DNA of 64,000 nt from Variovorax sp. J22G73 (GTDB lineage: Bacteria > Pseudomonadota > Gammaproteobacteria > Burkholderiales > Burkholderiaceae_C), in contig NZ_JASZYK010000002.1 in the NCBI RefSeq assembly GCF_030317035.1, positions 558,001-622,000 of the forward strand, given 5' to 3'. This document shows positions 29,501-37,715 of the stretch, one piece after another. The notes under the pieces are model-generated. The model was not told where the DNA came from. It worked only from the letters and a program-made list of their open reading frames with translations, and did not search any database. The stretch's first letter is position 1; each line of letters opens with the position of its first letter. A program made the translations under genes and the position numbers.

Positions 29501-29831
29501 CGGCGGCAGCCGGTTCGACACCGCGAATCACCAGCTCGCGCACCAGTTCTTCGGGCGTGCGCTCCGCGAAATCTTCGAGCCACTGGTCGAGCCGCTCGCG
29601 CATTTCGCCAGCCGCCTTCTTGGTGAAGGTGATGGCCAGGATCTCGTGCGGCTCGCAGGCGGAATCGCCCTCCTCCAGCAAGGCACGCAGGATGCGCGAC
29701 ACCAGCATCCAGGTCTTGCCCGCGCCGGCGCAGGCCTCGACGGCCACCGAGCGGCGCGGATCGCAGGCGACGGTGTAGAAGGCCTCGCGCGCGACGTGGC
29801 GGCCGTTGTGTTCATAGGCGGCGCCGTTCAT
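26565..29831 (-). CDS. addA: AddA-like UvrD-family helicase-nuclease
   Basis: This 1088-residue protein is the helicase partner of the upstream AddB-like nuclease. Walker A is EACAGAGKTWMLVSR near residue 35. Other motifs are EILAITFTKKAAGEMRERL (Ia), LLIDEFQDTNPLQWQAL (II), GDPKQSIYRFRRAEP (III) and LLTVHGAKGLEANTVLMLD (V). The C-terminal PD-(D/E)XK nuclease core shows ILDYKSAAR. Such pairs process double-strand DNA ends for RecA loading. The start overlaps the AddB-like stop by four bases; the much longer open frame upstream is only a shadow. Confidence 0.9.
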   Translation of the reverse strand: MNGAAYEHNGRHVAREAFYTVACDPRRSVAVEACAGAGKTWMLVSRILRALLEEGDSACEPHEILAITFTKKAAGEMRERLDQWLEDFAERTPEELVRELVIRGVEPAAAAAAVPRLKGLYRRLLEGGRPVQFRTFHAWFAGLLRNAPLAVLRELGLPSNYELLEDDAEARGHTWRPFFEAVTADSGALADYYAVVATHGRSQTAKALGEALSKRVEFSLADAENAVQHFSAFYPSLEGLQEPTDALRGEPVRRRWLDRAAALGRESNKTPQKAAEAIIDVFGTGEPAAESLPAALALLRKSFFVATEDRLNKNLQKFPAAQEAEAELQVLCGAQAQHAAWLYQQRMTRLTRLLIAAFADVKRAHGWVDMNDVEQAAQLLLGQSALSGWVQERLDARIAHLLIDEFQDTNPLQWQALYGWLSAYVGAGSSAPRVFIVGDPKQSIYRFRRAEPQVFIAAKKFVREGLGGELLNCDHTHRNARGVVGLVNTAMLAAQDAGEFDGYRAHTTERGDEGELLRLPAIERDALGDSAAAPADDGMLHWRDSLVTPRVLPEEQLLQKECEQAAQWVAQRIADGTPPRQIMVLARRRSRLSAMQDALRQRHIPVQQPEKNELYDAPEVQDVVALIDALVSPAHDLSLARALKSPVFGIDDEALVQLALRQRERGMVSWFALVQKDESLPPVLIEAGVKLKKWQRWLMTLPPHDALDAIFHDGDLLARFGAAVPATMRQGALANLRGVLTASLDIDGARFVTPYALVRALRAGGVRAPNVAAPDAVQLLTVHGAKGLEANTVLMLDCDAPPPRAQTMGVLVEWKGSDSAPTRFVFLASEKTPPACAASLLEEEQRARHREELNGLYVATTRARERLVLSSVRPARANEGSWWARLEPLCEPTEADEPLVALPTEAGAATFTMKQMPAAPVAVSDAPAATAKKAVDTTVDARAAAFGQAMHRLLEWAVPGEALPAAHVRAAAREFMLDAQQARGAAALAQRIRAGEGAWVWDDRRVDWHGNEVTLVHEGETLRIDRLVRERDGGAWWILDYKSAARPERDAALIAQMQRYRAAVQHAYPGATVRVAFLTGQGELVNLE

Positions 29832-32383
29832 TTCGAGAGTTCCCAGAAGTCCTTGCGGCACAGGCCGCGTGCCGCGCAGTAGTCGCACACGGCGCCCTCG
29901 CCCAGCGGGGGCAAGGCCGTGCCCTGCGCGATGCGCGAGAAGTCTTCGATGATGCCGGCCACCAGCGCGTCGCGCGCCTCGACCACGGCGGGCTGCTCGA
30001 CGGTCTGCGTGCCGGAAGACTTCTCGCCCACGTTCACGTAGGCCGCGCGCAAGGTGTCGTCGGCCACCAGCGCGGCGTAGAACGCGAGCTGCGTGTCTTC
30101 GGTCGGGTCCTTGACGCGCTCCTTGGTCACCGACGACGACTCGGTCTTGTAGTCGATGACGAAGGCCTGCCCGTCGGGCATGCGGTCGATGCGGTCGAGC
30201 CGGCCGATCAGCCGCAGGTTGCCCAGCGCCTGCTCCTTCCAGGGTTCGGCCTCGACGAAGACGGCGCCGTTCGCCTCGTGGCCCGTGAGCCAGCCGAGGT
30301 AGCCGTCGCGCACCGCGGGCCATGCCGCGGCGAAGGGAAGGAACTCGGCGTCGGACAGCGCCATCTCGCGCGTGGCGCGCTGCGCGGCGGCCTCGATGAG
30401 CGCGAGGCGCTCTTGCGCGCCTTGGGTCGGCGTTTCGATCAGCGCCTCGTGGAAGTGGCCCAGCACGGCGTGCAGCCAGTTGCCGAAGTCGCGCTTGTCC
30501 ACCTCGGCATCGAGCTCGTCGGCGCTGCGCAGGCCGAGCTGGCGCAGCGCGAAGAAGCGATACGGGCAGCGGCGCAGGTCTTCGTACACGCTGGTGGAGA
30601 TGTTCTCCAGCGGCAGCAACGCGCCCGAAGGTTGCGGGCAGGCGGTCGGCTGCACGGGCACCTCGCGCGGCAGGCGCGGGTCGGCGGAAGGGGTCAGGAG
30701 GTGGTCGAGCCGCAGCGCCTGCACCAGCGGGCTCGGGCTGACCGGCTCGCCGGTGACGTCGGACTCGCGCCACAGCAGCTCGCAGCACGGGTTGCGCAAG
30801 GCCGCGGCCCAGGCGGCGCGCTGCGCGGCCTCGAGCACTTCCCGCAGAGGCAGGCCGAGCTCCATGCGCTGCGCCGCGCTCCAGTTGCCCGGCGGCTCGG
30901 GCGATGCGGGCAGGCGCCGGTCGTCGCACCCCGGAATGACCACGGCGCCGAACGCGCGGCCCAGCAGCTGGTACAGGGGCAGCACGACCACGCGCGGCGC
31001 CTGGTCGCCGGCGGGCGGCACGAAGCTGGCGTCTTCGAGCACGTCGCGGGCCCAGGCGGTGAACTCGGCCAGCGTGTGGCGGCCGCCGGGAAATTCTTCG
31101 TCGTCGCCGTGCGCGCCGGCATCGAGCCACAGCGCGCCGATGACCTTGCCGCCAGCAAAGTCGTCCACCAGCAGCTGCCAGTGGCCGCCCGCCTCGAGCA
31201 GTTCACGCAATGCCTGCAGCCATTCGGCCAGCGGACGCGCGCGCGCCATGGGCATGCGGCGCGCCTCGACGGCATCGGTGAAGGGCAGCAGCGCGACGTC
31301 CTGCGCCTTCTCGCTGCGCGCCACCAGCGAACACCAGGCCGACCAGTCGCGCAGGCCTTCGCGGCGCAACCGCGCCTCGAGCGTTTGCACGGTGGGGGCG
31401 TCGCCGTCGGCGCTGCCCTTGAGCCATTCGAGCACCTGGTCGCTGCCGGCGTCGTGTGCGCACGCCCGCAATGCGCTCATGAGCGTGGCGGCGGCGCGCG
31501 TGGTCGAGAGCTTCCAGCCGGTCTCGTCGTGCGTGACGACGCCTTGCGCGGCCAACTGGGCGTTGATGCGGCGGGTGAGCGCGCGATCGGTGGCAATCAG
31601 CGCGACGGGGGCGCGGTCTTCGGCCAGGTGGCGCAGCACGCAGGCGGCGGCGAGCTGGGCTTCGTCCTCAGGGTCGAGCGCCTCGTGGAACGCCGCGGGT
31701 TGCACAGGGGCGGCTGCCGGCACGAGCGAGAAACGCAGCGCGTCGTCACCCCACAGCGCGCACAGCGACTGGGTGAGCGGATCGGTCTGGAAGCCTTCGA
31801 GCACGATCAATGCATCGACCTGCGCACGCGTCGAGTCGCGCAGCAGCACGTCGGTGGCGTAGCCCGAGGTGGAGACCCACGCGACCGCGATGCGGATCAG
31901 CGCGCTTTCGGTGCGGAACCACTCCGACTCGCTGCCCGCCTCGGCCACGCCCGCCGCACGCTGCGCCCAGGCGCCGACGCGTTCCTCGGGCGTCACGGCC
32001 GCGGCCAGCGGTGCCAGTTGGTAGGCCAGCTCGACCACGCGGCCGGCCAGGGCGAAGCGTTCTGCGGCGAAGCCGGACTGCGAAAGCAGCGCCTGCGCGG
32101 TGACCAGGTCGCGCGCCATGTCATGTGCGATGTCGTAGCCGGTGGCCACGAAGCCGCCCGCGCTGCGCGCCCAGTTGTGCGTGGTCTCGAAGCGCGGCAC
32201 GAAGCCGGGACTGCCGCAACGCGCCCACATGGCGCGGGCCACGCCCATCAATTGCGCGTAGGGCACCAGCACCACGGTGCGCGCGGCGTGCAGCCGGCGC
32301 TCGGCGAGCGTGCGGACGATGCGCGCGACGACGCCGTCGGCGGGGTCGCACCACAGGGCCTGGACGGGGTGGCCTTCGTTCAT
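29828..32383 (-). CDS. addB: AddB-like PD-(D/E)XK nuclease
   Basis: This 851-residue protein is the AddB-type partner of the following helicase gene. The N-terminal half resembles an inactivated helicase with no Walker A. The C-terminal RecB-type nuclease begins with [22 protein letters not shown], has the catalytic FVIDYKTES stretch, and ends [16 protein letters not shown]. The lone Cys before the nuclease core and the three Cys at the end match the four ligands of the AddB-type 4Fe-4S cluster. It is the first gene of the addB-addA-flavoprotein run. Confidence 0.88.
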   Translation of the reverse strand: MNEGHPVQALWCDPADGVVARIVRTLAERRLHAARTVVLVPYAQLMGVARAMWARCGSPGFVPRFETTHNWARSAGGFVATGYDIAHDMARDLVTAQALLSQSGFAAERFALAGRVVELAYQLAPLAAAVTPEERVGAWAQRAAGVAEAGSESEWFRTESALIRIAVAWVSTSGYATDVLLRDSTRAQVDALIVLEGFQTDPLTQSLCALWGDDALRFSLVPAAAPVQPAAFHEALDPEDEAQLAAACVLRHLAEDRAPVALIATDRALTRRINAQLAAQGVVTHDETGWKLSTTRAAATLMSALRACAHDAGSDQVLEWLKGSADGDAPTVQTLEARLRREGLRDWSAWCSLVARSEKAQDVALLPFTDAVEARRMPMARARPLAEWLQALRELLEAGGHWQLLVDDFAGGKVIGALWLDAGAHGDDEEFPGGRHTLAEFTAWARDVLEDASFVPPAGDQAPRVVVLPLYQLLGRAFGAVVIPGCDDRRLPASPEPPGNWSAAQRMELGLPLREVLEAAQRAAWAAALRNPCCELLWRESDVTGEPVSPSPLVQALRLDHLLTPSADPRLPREVPVQPTACPQPSGALLPLENISTSVYEDLRRCPYRFFALRQLGLRSADELDAEVDKRDFGNWLHAVLGHFHEALIETPTQGAQERLALIEAAAQRATREMALSDAEFLPFAAAWPAVRDGYLGWLTGHEANGAVFVEAEPWKEQALGNLRLIGRLDRIDRMPDGQAFVIDYKTESSSVTKERVKDPTEDTQLAFYAALVADDTLRAAYVNVGEKSSGTQTVEQPAVVEARDALVAGIIEDFSRIAQGTALPPLGEGAVCDYCAARGLCRKDFWELSK

Positions 32384-32541
32384 GTTCTATAGAGGGAATT
32401 CGGGAGCGTGGGGACGTGATGCGCAAGGGCTTTGGCTATCGGCGCCATAGCGTCCCGCACGGCACGCCACCCCTTGGTTTCTGTCACAATGACCAGCACT
32501 TTAGCTGCACCGAAACTCTCTGCGCACCAAGGACACATCAC

Positions 32542-32874
32542 ATGGCCAGCGAACTCATCAAACACATCTCCGATTCCTCTTTCGAGGCCGACGTGCTCAA
32601 GTCCAGCCAGCCCGTGCTGGTCGACTACTGGGCCGAATGGTGCGGCCCCTGCAAGATGATCGCCCCGATCCTCGACGAAGTGTCGGCCACCTACGAAGGC
32701 AAGCTGCAGATCGCCAAGCTGAACGTGGACGAGAACCGCGACATCCCCGCCAAGTTCGGCATCCGCGGCATCCCCACGCTGATGCTCTTCAAGGACGGCC
32801 AGCTGGCCGCCACCAAGGTCGGCGCCATGAGCAAGGCGCAACTCACGGCCTTCATCGACCAGCAACTCGCCTGA
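32542..32874 (+). CDS. trxA: Thioredoxin 1
   Basis: This 110-residue thioredoxin has the active site [10 protein letters not shown] (CGPC at residues 34-37) and the cis-Pro loop [11 protein letters not shown]. It is a general protein disulfide reductant. The start is the ATG preceded by AAGGACACATCAC. The gene is followed by an intrinsic terminator and then rho; trxA-rho is a conserved neighbourhood in Proteobacteria. Confidence 0.97.
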   Translation: MASELIKHISDSSFEADVLKSSQPVLVDYWAEWCGPCKMIAPILDEVSATYEGKLQIAKLNVDENRDIPAKFGIRGIPTLMLFKDGQLAATKVGAMSKAQLTAFIDQQLA

Positions 32875-32884
32875 GCGATTTCAA

Positions 32885-32920
32885 CCGGCCAGCGCGCAAT
32901 GCGTTGGCCGGCGCGTTTTT
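32885..32920 (+). terminator. Intrinsic terminator after trxA
   Basis: An 11-bp stem, CCGGCCAGCGC with GCGTTGGCCGG (one G-U), closes a short loop and is followed by CGCG and five T. It lies 10 bp after the trxA stop and separates trxA from the rho leader. Confidence 0.88.
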
Positions 32921-32924
32921 CCTG

Positions 32925-33053
32925 TCATAATCTCCCACAGATCACCGGCCCTTTCAGGCAACCGGTTCGAGTTCCCCGGTTAGTGAAGCACTTCTCGCTT
33001 CACATTCAACCTCCCCCCGTTTTCCGTTCGATTACCCCGCGAGGGGTCATTCC
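32925..33053 (+). promoter_or_regulatory. rho promoter and structured, C-rich leader
   Basis: A CATAAT hexamer near 32926-32931 could serve as the -10. The leader then holds two hairpins: AACCGG/CCGGTT (32960-32981) and GTGAAGC/GCTTCAC (32983-33003). After them comes a C-rich, G-poor stretch (33004-33037), the composition expected of a Rho-loading site. E. coli rho is autogenously attenuated in its leader, and this layout would permit the same. The role is inferred. Confidence 0.5.
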
Positions 33054-34319
33054 ATGCACTTAAACGAACTCAAGGCACTCCACGTGTCTGAAGTCCTCAA
33101 GCAAGCTGAAGCGCTTGAGATCGAAAACGTCGGCCGCATGCGCAAGCAGGAGCTGATGTTCGCGATCATCAAGAAGCGCGCCAAGGCGGGCGAGCAGGTC
33201 TTCGCAGACGGCGTGCTCGAAATCCTGCCGGACGGCTTCGGCTTCCTGCGCAGCCCCGACACCAGCTTCACGGCCAGCACGGACGACATCTACATCTCGC
33301 CCAGCCAGGTGCGCCGCTTCAACCTGCACACCGGCGACATGATCGAAGGCGAAGTGCGCACGCCCAAGGACGGCGAACGCTACTTCGCGCTGACCAAGCT
33401 CGACAAGGTCAACGACGGTCCGCCCGAGCAGAACAAGCACAAGGTGATGTTCGAAAACCTGACGCCCCTGTTCCCCAAGGAACAGATGAAGCTGGAACGC
33501 GACGGCGTCAAGGGCGAAGAGAACATCACGGGCCGCATCATCGACATCATCGCCCCCATCGGCAAAGGCCAGCGTGCCCTGCTGGTGGCGCCGCCCAAGA
33601 GCGGCAAGACGGTGATGATGCAGCACATCGCCCACGCCATCAGCGCCAACTACCCCGACGTGCACATGATGGTGCTGCTCGTGGACGAGCGCCCTGAAGA
33701 AGTGACCGAAATGCAGCGCACGGTGAAGGGCGAGGTCATTGCCTCGACCTTCGACGAGCCCGCAGCGCGCCACGTGCACGTCGCCGAAATGGTGATCGAG
33801 CGCGCCAAGCGCCTGGTCGAACTCAAGAAGGACGTGGTGATCCTGCTCGACTCGATCACCCGCCTGGCCCGCGCCTACAACAACGTCGTGCCCTCGTCGG
33901 GCAAGGTGCTGACCGGCGGTGTCGACTCCAACGCCCTGCAACGCCCCAAGCGCTTCCTGGGCGCCGCGCGCAACGTGGAAGAAGGCGGCTCGCTGACCAT
34001 CATCGGCACCGCGCTGATCGACACCGGCAGCCGCATGGACGAAGTGATCTTCGAAGAGTTCAAGGGCACCGGCAACTCTGAAATCCACCTCGACCGCCGC
34101 CTGTACGAAAAGCGCGTGTTCCCGTCGATCCAGCTCAACCGCAGCGGCACGCGCCGCGAAGAGCTGCTGCTGGCGCCCGAGATCCTGCAGAAGACCCGCA
34201 TCCTGCGCCAGCTCATGTACAACATGGACGAGATCGAGTCGATGGAGCTGATGCTCAAGAACATGAAGGCGACCAAGACCAATGTCGAGTTCTTCGACAT
34301 GATGCGTCGCGGCGGCTGA
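33054..34319 (+). CDS. rho: Transcription termination factor Rho
   Basis: This 421-residue hexameric RNA helicase terminates transcription at Rho-dependent sites. It has the N-terminal RNA-binding domain ([20 protein letters not shown]) and Walker [13 protein letters not shown] (near residue 180). Walker B is [16 protein letters not shown], and the Q/R-loop region reads [29 protein letters not shown]. There is no insertion in the N-terminal domain. The length is normal. Confidence 0.98.
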   Translation: MHLNELKALHVSEVLKQAEALEIENVGRMRKQELMFAIIKKRAKAGEQVFADGVLEILPDGFGFLRSPDTSFTASTDDIYISPSQVRRFNLHTGDMIEGEVRTPKDGERYFALTKLDKVNDGPPEQNKHKVMFENLTPLFPKEQMKLERDGVKGEENITGRIIDIIAPIGKGQRALLVAPPKSGKTVMMQHIAHAISANYPDVHMMVLLVDERPEEVTEMQRTVKGEVIASTFDEPAARHVHVAEMVIERAKRLVELKKDVVILLDSITRLARAYNNVVPSSGKVLTGGVDSNALQRPKRFLGAARNVEEGGSLTIIGTALIDTGSRMDEVIFEEFKGTGNSEIHLDRRLYEKRVFPSIQLNRSGTRREELLLAPEILQKTRILRQLMYNMDEIESMELMLKNMKATKTNVEFFDMMRRGG

Positions 34320-34336
34320 GCACCACGCTCTTCCGC

Positions 34337-34374
34337 AAAAGCGCGTCGGCCCTCACGGGTCGACGCGCTTTTTT
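34337..34374 (+). terminator. Intrinsic terminator after rho
   Basis: A perfect stem, AAAAGCGCGTCG with CGACGCGCTTTT, surrounds a 12-nt loop and is followed by more T. Because A flanks the 5' arm, it can also work on the minus strand for the oxidoreductase gene. That gene's stop codon falls at the edge of the T run. Confidence 0.92.
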
Positions 34375-35441
34375 CATGGGCGCTCGATGCGGATGGCGCG
34401 GCCTTCCGCGGCACTCTGGCGGCCGATGTCGAGCAGTTCCATGAGCGCAACGGCCTGCTCGGACGGAACAGGGTTGGGCCCGACGCCCAGGATCGCATCG
34501 CGCACCGCGGCGTAGTAATCGACATAGTTGCCCGCGCGCGTGGGCACGGGGCGTCTACTTGTCACGCCGTCGGTGCCGATCAGCGTGAGTTCGCCGTCCA
34601 GCGGATCGGCACCCCAACCTTCGGCCGGCGGCCGCTGCCCGTCGCGCAGCGCGTCTTCCTGCGTATCGACACCGTGCTTGACGTAGCTCCCCCGCGTGCC
34701 ATGGACGATGTAGCGTGGCGCGGCATGCGCGGCCAGCGTCGTCGAATGCAGCACCACGCGCAAAGGCGCATGCGGGCCGCTTTCGTAACGCAGCACCGCA
34801 TGAAAATAGTCCTCGACCACCGCGCCATCGCGCAAGACGGCGGTGTCGAGCTGGAGCGTGTCGGGCCGGCCGAACAGTTGCACGGCTTGGTCGACCAGAT
34901 GCGCCCCCAGGTCCACCCAGAGTCCCGAACCCGGCACCGCCTGCTCGCGCCAGCGCACCTTCACCTCGGGCCGGAAGCGGTCGAAATGCGATTCCAGGTA
35001 TACGACGCGGCCCAGTTCGCCACTGGCCAGCAGGTCTTTCAAGGTCAGGAAATCGGCGTCGAATCGACGGTTCTGGTAGACCGACAGCAATCGATTGTTG
35101 CGCGAAGCCAACAGCTCAAGCTCCAGCGCCTGCGCGACATCGAGCGTGAACGGCTTGTCGACCACCACGTGCTTGCCGGCCTCCAGCGCCGCCTTGGCGA
35201 CGGGATGGTGCTGCTCGTTCGGCGTCGCGACCACGACCAGGTCGATGTCCGCCCGCGCGACCAGCGCCACCACGTCGGGCACCACCGCCACGCCGGGCCA
35301 GTCCGCATGAACCTTGTGCGGCTGCGAACTGGCCACCGCCGCCAACGCGAGCCCGGGCACGGCGGACAGCACCGGCGCATGGAAGGTCTGGCCGGCAAAG
35401 CCATAGCCGACGAGGCCGGCGCGCAGGGGTCTGGAGGTCAT
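34374..35441 (-). CDS. Gfo/Idh/MocA family oxidoreductase
   Basis: This 355-residue NAD(P)-dependent oxidoreductase starts RAGLVGYGFAGQTFHAPVLSAVPGLALAAVASS, the Rossmann motif of the family. VATPNEQHHPVAKAALEAGKHVVVDKPFTLDVAQA carries the conserved DKP of the catalytic site. DLGAHLVDQAVQLFG is the expected second conserved region. The best-known close relatives act on inositols or sugars; the substrate here is unknown. It diverges from rpmE2 and shares a small intergenic region with it. Confidence 0.9.
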   Translation of the reverse strand: MTSRPLRAGLVGYGFAGQTFHAPVLSAVPGLALAAVASSQPHKVHADWPGVAVVPDVVALVARADIDLVVVATPNEQHHPVAKAALEAGKHVVVDKPFTLDVAQALELELLASRNNRLLSVYQNRRFDADFLTLKDLLASGELGRVVYLESHFDRFRPEVKVRWREQAVPGSGLWVDLGAHLVDQAVQLFGRPDTLQLDTAVLRDGAVVEDYFHAVLRYESGPHAPLRVVLHSTTLAAHAAPRYIVHGTRGSYVKHGVDTQEDALRDGQRPPAEGWGADPLDGELTLIGTDGVTSRRPVPTRAGNYVDYYAAVRDAILGVGPNPVPSEQAVALMELLDIGRQSAAEGRAIRIERP

Positions 35442-35454
35442 GGAAGGGGCCGGT

Positions 35455-35484
35455 TTGCTCTGAAAAGGGGCAGTATGCGATAAT
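35455..35484 (+). promoter_or_regulatory. Promoter of rpmE2
   Basis: TTGCTC (35455-35460) and GATAAT (35479-35484), 18 bp apart, form a plausible sigma-70 promoter. They predict a start near 35491 and therefore a leader of about 130 nt before the L31 start codon. Confidence 0.5.
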
Positions 35485-35490
35485 CATGGG

Positions 35491-35621
35491 CTCCGCGAAA
35501 AGTGCGGCTGGGCAGCGTCGCCCGGCTCCCCAGGCTTCCCTGGGGCGGCTTGCCAGATCTGGCAAGCCGGTGGCTCTCGCATCGACCGCGCATTGATTCC
35601 AACAGCGCAAAAGGAAAGACC
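35491..35621 (+). promoter_or_regulatory. Structured 5' leader of rpmE2
   Basis: The predicted leader contains two strong hairpins in series. One has arms CCCCAGG and CCTGGGG (35528-35545). The other is a perfect 24-bp palindrome at 35546-35569 (arms CGGCTTGCCAGA and TCTGGCAAGCCG). A Shine-Dalgarno AAGGAAAG follows just before the ATG. Leaders that bind the encoded ribosomal protein are known for L31 in several phyla, so autoregulation is a fair guess; the DNA palindrome could alternatively be a repressor site. Confidence 0.5.
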
Positions 35622-35891
35622 ATGGCAAAAGAAGGCATCCACCCCAATTACCGCGACATCCTGTTCGTCGACATGTCGAACGGCTTCAAGTTCGTGACCC
35701 GTTCGTGCGCGAACACCAAGGAAATGGGCAAGACCGATGACGGTCGCGAGCTGCCCCTGTTCAAGTTGGACACCACCAGCGAATCGCACCCGTTCTACAC
35801 CGGCACGCAAAAGTCGGTCGACAACATGGGCGGTCGCGTCGAGAAGTTCCGCAACCGCTTCGGCAAGACCACCGGCGCTGCTTCGAAGTAA
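35622..35891 (+). CDS. rpmE2: 50S ribosomal protein L31 type B
   Basis: This 89-residue protein begins MAKEGIHPNYRDILFVDMSNGFKF and contains TSESHPFYTGTQKSVDNMGGRVEKFRNRFG, the L31 signature. It lacks the CxxC zinc knuckles of type A L31, with a single Cys in RSCANTKE. It is therefore the zinc-independent type B, longer than type A (about 70 residues). In many bacteria this form replaces zinc-containing L31 when zinc is scarce. I see no clear Zur box. A terminator follows at 35912-35945. Confidence 0.96.
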   Translation: MAKEGIHPNYRDILFVDMSNGFKFVTRSCANTKEMGKTDDGRELPLFKLDTTSESHPFYTGTQKSVDNMGGRVEKFRNRFGKTTGAASK

Positions 35892-35911
35892 GACACGCGC
35901 CTTGGCGTCGA

Positions 35912-35945
35912 GGGCAGCCCGGTTTACCGCGCTGCCCTTTTTCAT
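35912..35945 (+). terminator. Intrinsic terminator after rpmE2
   Basis: The stem GGGCAGC with GCTGCCC is extended by GGT/ACC inside and followed by five T. It begins about 20 bp after the rpmE2 stop. Confidence 0.9.
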
Positions 35946-35978
35946 TTTGAATCCCCCGCAACCTCTGCCTCCCGCCTT

Positions 35979-37715
35979 TTGAACCAGCCCACTCCCGCGA
36001 TCGTTGCCCAGAGCGCCGTGCGCCGCCTGCCGCGCATCGCGTTGCTCCTGCTGTGCGCGGCCTACCTGCTGCCGGGCCTTGTCGGCCGGGGTCCGTGGAA
36101 AAGCGCCGACATCACCGCCTTCGGCTACATGGCCGAACTGGCCCGCAGCACCGAAGGCATCGCGCGCTGGTTCGACCCCATGCTGCTGGGCCTGCGTCCC
36201 GAAACGCCCGCGCTGGTTCCCTACTGGATCGGCGCCCTGGCCATCAAGATCGCCCCGTCGTGGCTGAACCCCGACCTGGCGGTGCGCATCGTGTTCGCGT
36301 TCCTGCTGTGGGGCACGTTCACCGCCACCTGGTACGCCGTTTATTACCTCGCCCGCACCGCGCGCGCCCAGCCCGTGGCGTTCGCCTTCGGCGGCGAGGC
36401 GCGCCCGACCGATTACGCACGCGCCATCGCCGATGGCGGCCTGCTCGCGCTGATCGCCTGCCTGGGCCTGGCCCAGCTCGGCCATGAAACCACGCCGGCG
36501 CTGGCGCAGCTGTTCTTCGCCTCGCACCTGTTCTACGGCGTGGCCGCCCTTCCTTATCGCCGCGCCGGCCCGGTCACGGCGCTGGTGGTCGGCACCCTGG
36601 GCATCACGCTGAGCGGCGCGCCCACGGTCGGCCTTGCGCTGGCCATCGGCAGCGCGCTGTACATCGCCTACGAGCGCCGGCTCGACGCCCGCTCGCGCAA
36701 CGACGCACTCGGCACCGACGACAACGGCCCGGGCTACACGCGCGGCGCCTTGCTCACGATGGTCGGCGTCACCGTGCTGGCGGTGGTGCTGGTGTTCGGC
36801 CTGAAGCTGGAGCAATGGAAGATCACCATGACCGGCGGCTCGGTGCTCGGCGACGTACGCAGCCAGGCCAAGCTGCTGCTGTGGTTCACCTGGCCGGTGT
36901 GGCCGCTGGCCCTGTGGACGCTGTGGCGCTGGCGGCGCCAGCTCACGGCGCGCCATGTGGCGCTGCCCTTCTGGTTCGCGCTGGTGCCGCTGGCCGCCAC
37001 CTGGAGCACCGACTTCTCAGATCGCTCGCTGCTGCTCGCCCTGCCCGCCTTCGCCACGCTCGCGGCCTTTGCGCTGCCCACCTTCCGGCGCAGCGCGGCG
37101 GCGCTGATCGACTGGTTCAACGTGCTGTTCTTCAGCGGCCTGGCCGTGCTGGGCTGGGTCTACTGGATCGCCATGCAGACCGGCGTGCCGCCCAAGCCGG
37201 CCGCCAGCGTGGCGCGTCTGGTGCCGGGCTTCGTGCCCGAGCTGTCGCCCATAGCCGTCGTGCTGGCGGTGGCCGCGACCATCGCGTGGTGCTGGCTGGT
37301 GCGCTGGCGCACGGGCCGCCACCGCGCCGCGCTGTGGAAGACGCTGGTGCTGCCGGCCGGCGGCACCGCGCTGTGCTGGATGCTGCTCATGACGCTGTGG
37401 CTGCCGCCCATCGACTACGCGCGCAGCTATGTGCCGCAGGTCAACGCGGTGGTCGATCGTGTCGGCAAGAACGGCTGCGTGGCCGAGCTCGCCCTGAGCC
37501 GCGCGCACATCGCCGCGCTGCGCCACCACGGCCAGCTCGACGTGAAGCCGCTGCTGCTCGACAACACCTGCCCCTGGCTGTTGGCCAGCCCCGAGACCAT
37601 CGAGCGGCTGCACACCATCATCCCGTTCGACCAATGGCGCTTCGCGGGCACGCTGCGCCGCCCCAGCAGCGCCGCCGACGACCTCCTGCTCTACCAGAAG
37701 ATCACGCCGCAGTGA
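35979..37715 (+). CDS. Membrane glycosyltransferase-like protein (ArnT/PMT superfamily, tentative)
   Basis: This is a 578-residue integral membrane protein with roughly eleven to twelve hydrophobic helices and a soluble C-terminal part from about residue 480. The first loop after TM1 (GLVGRGPWKSADITAFGYMAELARSTEGI) has the Asp-containing pattern seen in ArnT/PMT-type (GT-C) lipid-linked sugar transferases. The rest is not distinctive by eye. The frame starts with TTG at 35979 and no clear Shine-Dalgarno site, so the start is uncertain. It overlaps the MATE gene by four bases (GTGA), suggesting coexpression. Confidence 0.6.
   Translation: MNQPTPAIVAQSAVRRLPRIALLLLCAAYLLPGLVGRGPWKSADITAFGYMAELARSTEGIARWFDPMLLGLRPETPALVPYWIGALAIKIAPSWLNPDLAVRIVFAFLLWGTFTATWYAVYYLARTARAQPVAFAFGGEARPTDYARAIADGGLLALIACLGLAQLGHETTPALAQLFFASHLFYGVAALPYRRAGPVTALVVGTLGITLSGAPTVGLALAIGSALYIAYERRLDARSRNDALGTDDNGPGYTRGALLTMVGVTVLAVVLVFGLKLEQWKITMTGGSVLGDVRSQAKLLLWFTWPVWPLALWTLWRWRRQLTARHVALPFWFALVPLAATWSTDFSDRSLLLALPAFATLAAFALPTFRRSAAALIDWFNVLFFSGLAVLGWVYWIAMQTGVPPKPAASVARLVPGFVPELSPIAVVLAVAATIAWCWLVRWRTGRHRAALWKTLVLPAGGTALCWMLLMTLWLPPIDYARSYVPQVNAVVDRVGKNGCVAELALSRAHIAALRHHGQLDVKPLLLDNTCPWLLASPETIERLHTIIPFDQWRFAGTLRRPSSAADDLLLYQKITPQ

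Noticed and set aside
26634..29882. Very long open frame (1082 codons) on the plus strand opposite the AddA-like gene
   Set aside because: Composition is Arg/Ala/Gly/His-rich and has no family features; it is the usual open antisense frame of a high-GC gene. The same holds for the long antisense frames over dnaX (21533-23671) and the AddB-like gene (30278-32392).
29832..31130. Extension of the AddA-like gene to a 1521-codon frame
   Set aside because: The added N-terminal part is Arg/Pro-rich shadow of the AddB-like gene; the family N-terminus and a four-base overlap point to the ATG at 29831.
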